Shown here: positions 59,501 through 59,881 of the stretch, piece by piece
Layout: each line of letters starts with the position of its first letter
How positions within the stretch are numbered: the first letter of the stretch is position 1
Assembly: GCF_002936985.1 (NCBI RefSeq)
Contig: NZ_MPZN01000020.1
Location: 1-59,881 of the forward strand
Reading direction: 5' to 3'
Length of the DNA stretch: 59,881 nucleotides
DNA from: Microterricola pindariensis
GTDB taxonomy: Bacteria > Actinomycetota > Actinomycetes > Actinomycetales > Microbacteriaceae
The notes under the pieces: generated by a model
Seen by the model: only the letters and a program-made list of their open reading frames with translations
The model's database searches: none
What the model was told of the DNA's origin: nothing
Position numbers and translations under genes: made by a program

Positions 59501-59881
59501 GCCCGGCGTCATCCAGAATCCGAATGCCGCGTAGCCGCCGGATGCGTCGACGCTGGCCTCGGTGCCCTTCTCGATCAGGGCCGCGTATGCGCCGGTCGTC
59601 AGACCGAACTGCGAGCCGACGACGCGCACGGCCAGGCCGGACTCTGCCGCGGCTGAAGTGACTGATGTCGCGATGGTCGGGGCGACGACCTTCGGGGCGA
59701 AGGTGATCGGGGTGAACGTCTCGAACTGGGCCGCGCTCGCACCGCTGCCCGAGTACGTGTAGATGCCGTAGTTGCCGGTGCCCGGGTTCTTCGCGAACTC
59801 CTCGGTGACCGTCACCGTCGCCTCGAATGATCCATCCGGCTTCAACTCGATCGCACCGCTGGCATCGCCACCGATGGTCAG
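56597..59881 (-). CDS. HtaA-domain haem-binding surface protein, 5' end outside the window
   Basis: 1094 residues are present and the frame is open at the right edge (last codon at 59879-59881), so the signal peptide lies beyond it. Three HtaA-type domains are seen: residues about 295-440 (GELSWGVYGAFRDYITG), 580-725 (GSLSWGLGSVFRNYITG) and 866-1018 (ATLDWGFKQSFLAYISS). Each has a FTGHxGxLD core and an F/YPAG...DP(I/M) end. Between them lie Ig-like Big_3-type repeats, and a TM helix with an RRR tail (about 1062-1088) anchors the C-terminus; there is no LPxTG. HtaA proteins of corynebacteria take haem from host proteins and hand it to HmuT; hmuTUV genes are expected to the right. Confidence 0.88.
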   Translation of the reverse strand: MTIGGDASGAIELKPDGSFEATVTVTEEFAKNPGTGNYGIYTYSGSGASAAQFETFTPITFAPKVVAPTIATSVTSAAAESGLAVRVVGSQFGLTTGAYAALIEKGTEASVDASGGYAAFGFWMTPGAIVGGAFDKSLVAPAAVLDRSKQYEVIVWEGHTAPNTDTIYARADVTPTAGQWDTLFPAPQPGAEATTTTLSVDKTAVVEGATVTATAVIAPVAASGTVSFLNGSTVVAKDVAVTGGTATASLKLATIGTASLTAVFTPAKNALFLTSTSTAVSVAVAAKPVTPPAAQTGELSWGVYGAFRDYITGPIAGGEVALSDGVTAAGTGFLFAQAGGTVDLAAGKGSANYSGTLRFTGHHGALDVTMSAPTLRLDSAASATLSVAVNGKRVDFATVNLAAAGTSTEKGKTLFVDAPVTLSAAGAVAFQGFYPAGTLIDPITVAFSTGATEPVETVGTRTALSVDKDTLVVGGSVKLSATVTPASAQGSVIFAANGNQLGTAVRVADGQASADAVLRTVGSIALTARFVPDAGFGASSSAASTVKVTSSVLPPVKPPVITPPTTPVVPPVVAPTVQGGSLSWGLGSVFRNYITGPIAKGSISVGSGATSSGGVFQFGQSGGSFDQGSGTGTADYAGSVRFTGHGGILDLTFASPTLSVTSATSALLSLSVNGGRVDFATVNLGAAARSSLNGATVFSGAPVTLTAAGASSFQGYYSAGEVLDPMTVTIGAAAAAPSGNTGTIATASVNTPAQSAVPASPPATTGITLTPEVLGSIAAGGQISFEVDGFQPNETGIRIVIYSTPTVMAENLTADANGVVRWSGTLPATLTGEHTLTVQGSISKGVVITIPERTVAGFCPVEGATLDWGFKQSFLAYISSGIANGGWELAGGTTEADGLFHWADGTGSIDQKSGAGLVSYLGSIRFTGHDGALDTTVANPRIELVSETEGYLVLDVTGTTQQGEPINGQALRFGQLTLGAGSLAVTETGITGTDIEAVLTDAGAAAFGTYPAGDALDPISFTLPTADCAVVAAEAESSEAGPSDKTVTAISADVAEQGVSWIVWVLAAVLAAALAVIVVLLAKRRRAGADASAE

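Noticed and set aside
56276-59656. 1126-residue open frame antisense to the HtaA-domain gene
   Set aside because: Same shadow effect; the HtaA domains on the other strand are clear.

Overview
The window is about 60 kb of very GC-rich chromosome. It carries strong actinobacterial signatures: a DUF3073 gene next to purM, a purF/purM neighbourhood, an HtaA-domain haem protein, leaderless-type starts, and GTG/TTG starts. The octamer GGCATCCG/CGGATGCC is dispersed throughout and codon choice is GC-rich. Together these point to a member of the Microbacteriaceae; the genus cannot be fixed from sequence alone. No tRNA, rRNA, CRISPR array, prophage or intact insertion sequence is visible.

Left part (1-13 kb). 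After the 3' end of sbcC comes a ten-kilobase minus-strand operon: substrate-binding lipoprotein, ABC ATPase, two permeases, an LsrF-type thiolase/aldolase, a GlpD-like FAD dehydrogenase, an FGGY kinase, a fused class II aldolase/short-chain dehydrogenase, and an LsrG-sized ABM-domain protein. Most genes overlap by 4-8 bp. A divergent GntR/HutC-type regulator faces it across a 229-bp control region. The layout is that of an lsr (AI-2) operon with polyol-catabolic enzymes inserted, and I infer a sugar-alcohol or related phosphorylated-ketose pathway whose substrate is unknown.

13-22 kb. A hexapeptide-repeat protein, a membrane-anchored collagen-like protein, a DEAD-box helicase with a long Arg/Gly/Ser/Tyr repeat region, an acetyltransferase, an exported esterase, an aldo/keto reductase, and an MFS exporter divergent from a MarR regulator with a striking nested dyad between them.

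22-34 kb. A split histidine-utilisation system: hutH, an IclR-family regulator, hutU-hutI, and an arginase-family gene that I call hutG. Three copies of a GTCTG-N6-CAGAC operator lie upstream of hutH, between iclR and hutU, and upstream of hutG, tying the scattered genes into one regulon. An M23 peptidase, a SixA-like phosphatase and a dienelactone hydrolase are interspersed. hutH carries an in-frame insertion that begins with a perfect 17-bp inverted repeat.

34-48 kb. NUDIX hydrolase, L-lactate dehydrogenase, a methyltransferase, a large RND exporter, a MocR-YczE divergent pair, a 42-residue membrane protein, an acetyltransferase, a secreted DUF4097 lipoprotein, a TipA-like MerR regulator with a textbook 19-bp-spacer promoter, and a cytoplasmic DUF4097 protein with its PadR regulator behind tandem palindromic operators. 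An OhrR-like regulator and a diverged family-1 glycoside hydrolase follow.

48-60 kb. A KimA/APC-type permease, a repeat-filled 400-bp gap with three exact-length 54-bp tandem units, a flavin monooxygenase, DUF3073, purM, an unknown leaderless gene, purF, a small membrane protein, and a 1.1-kb-residue triple-HtaA-domain surface protein that runs off the right edge. Intergenic gaps are rich in long inverted repeats and in a family of dispersed palindromic repeats.
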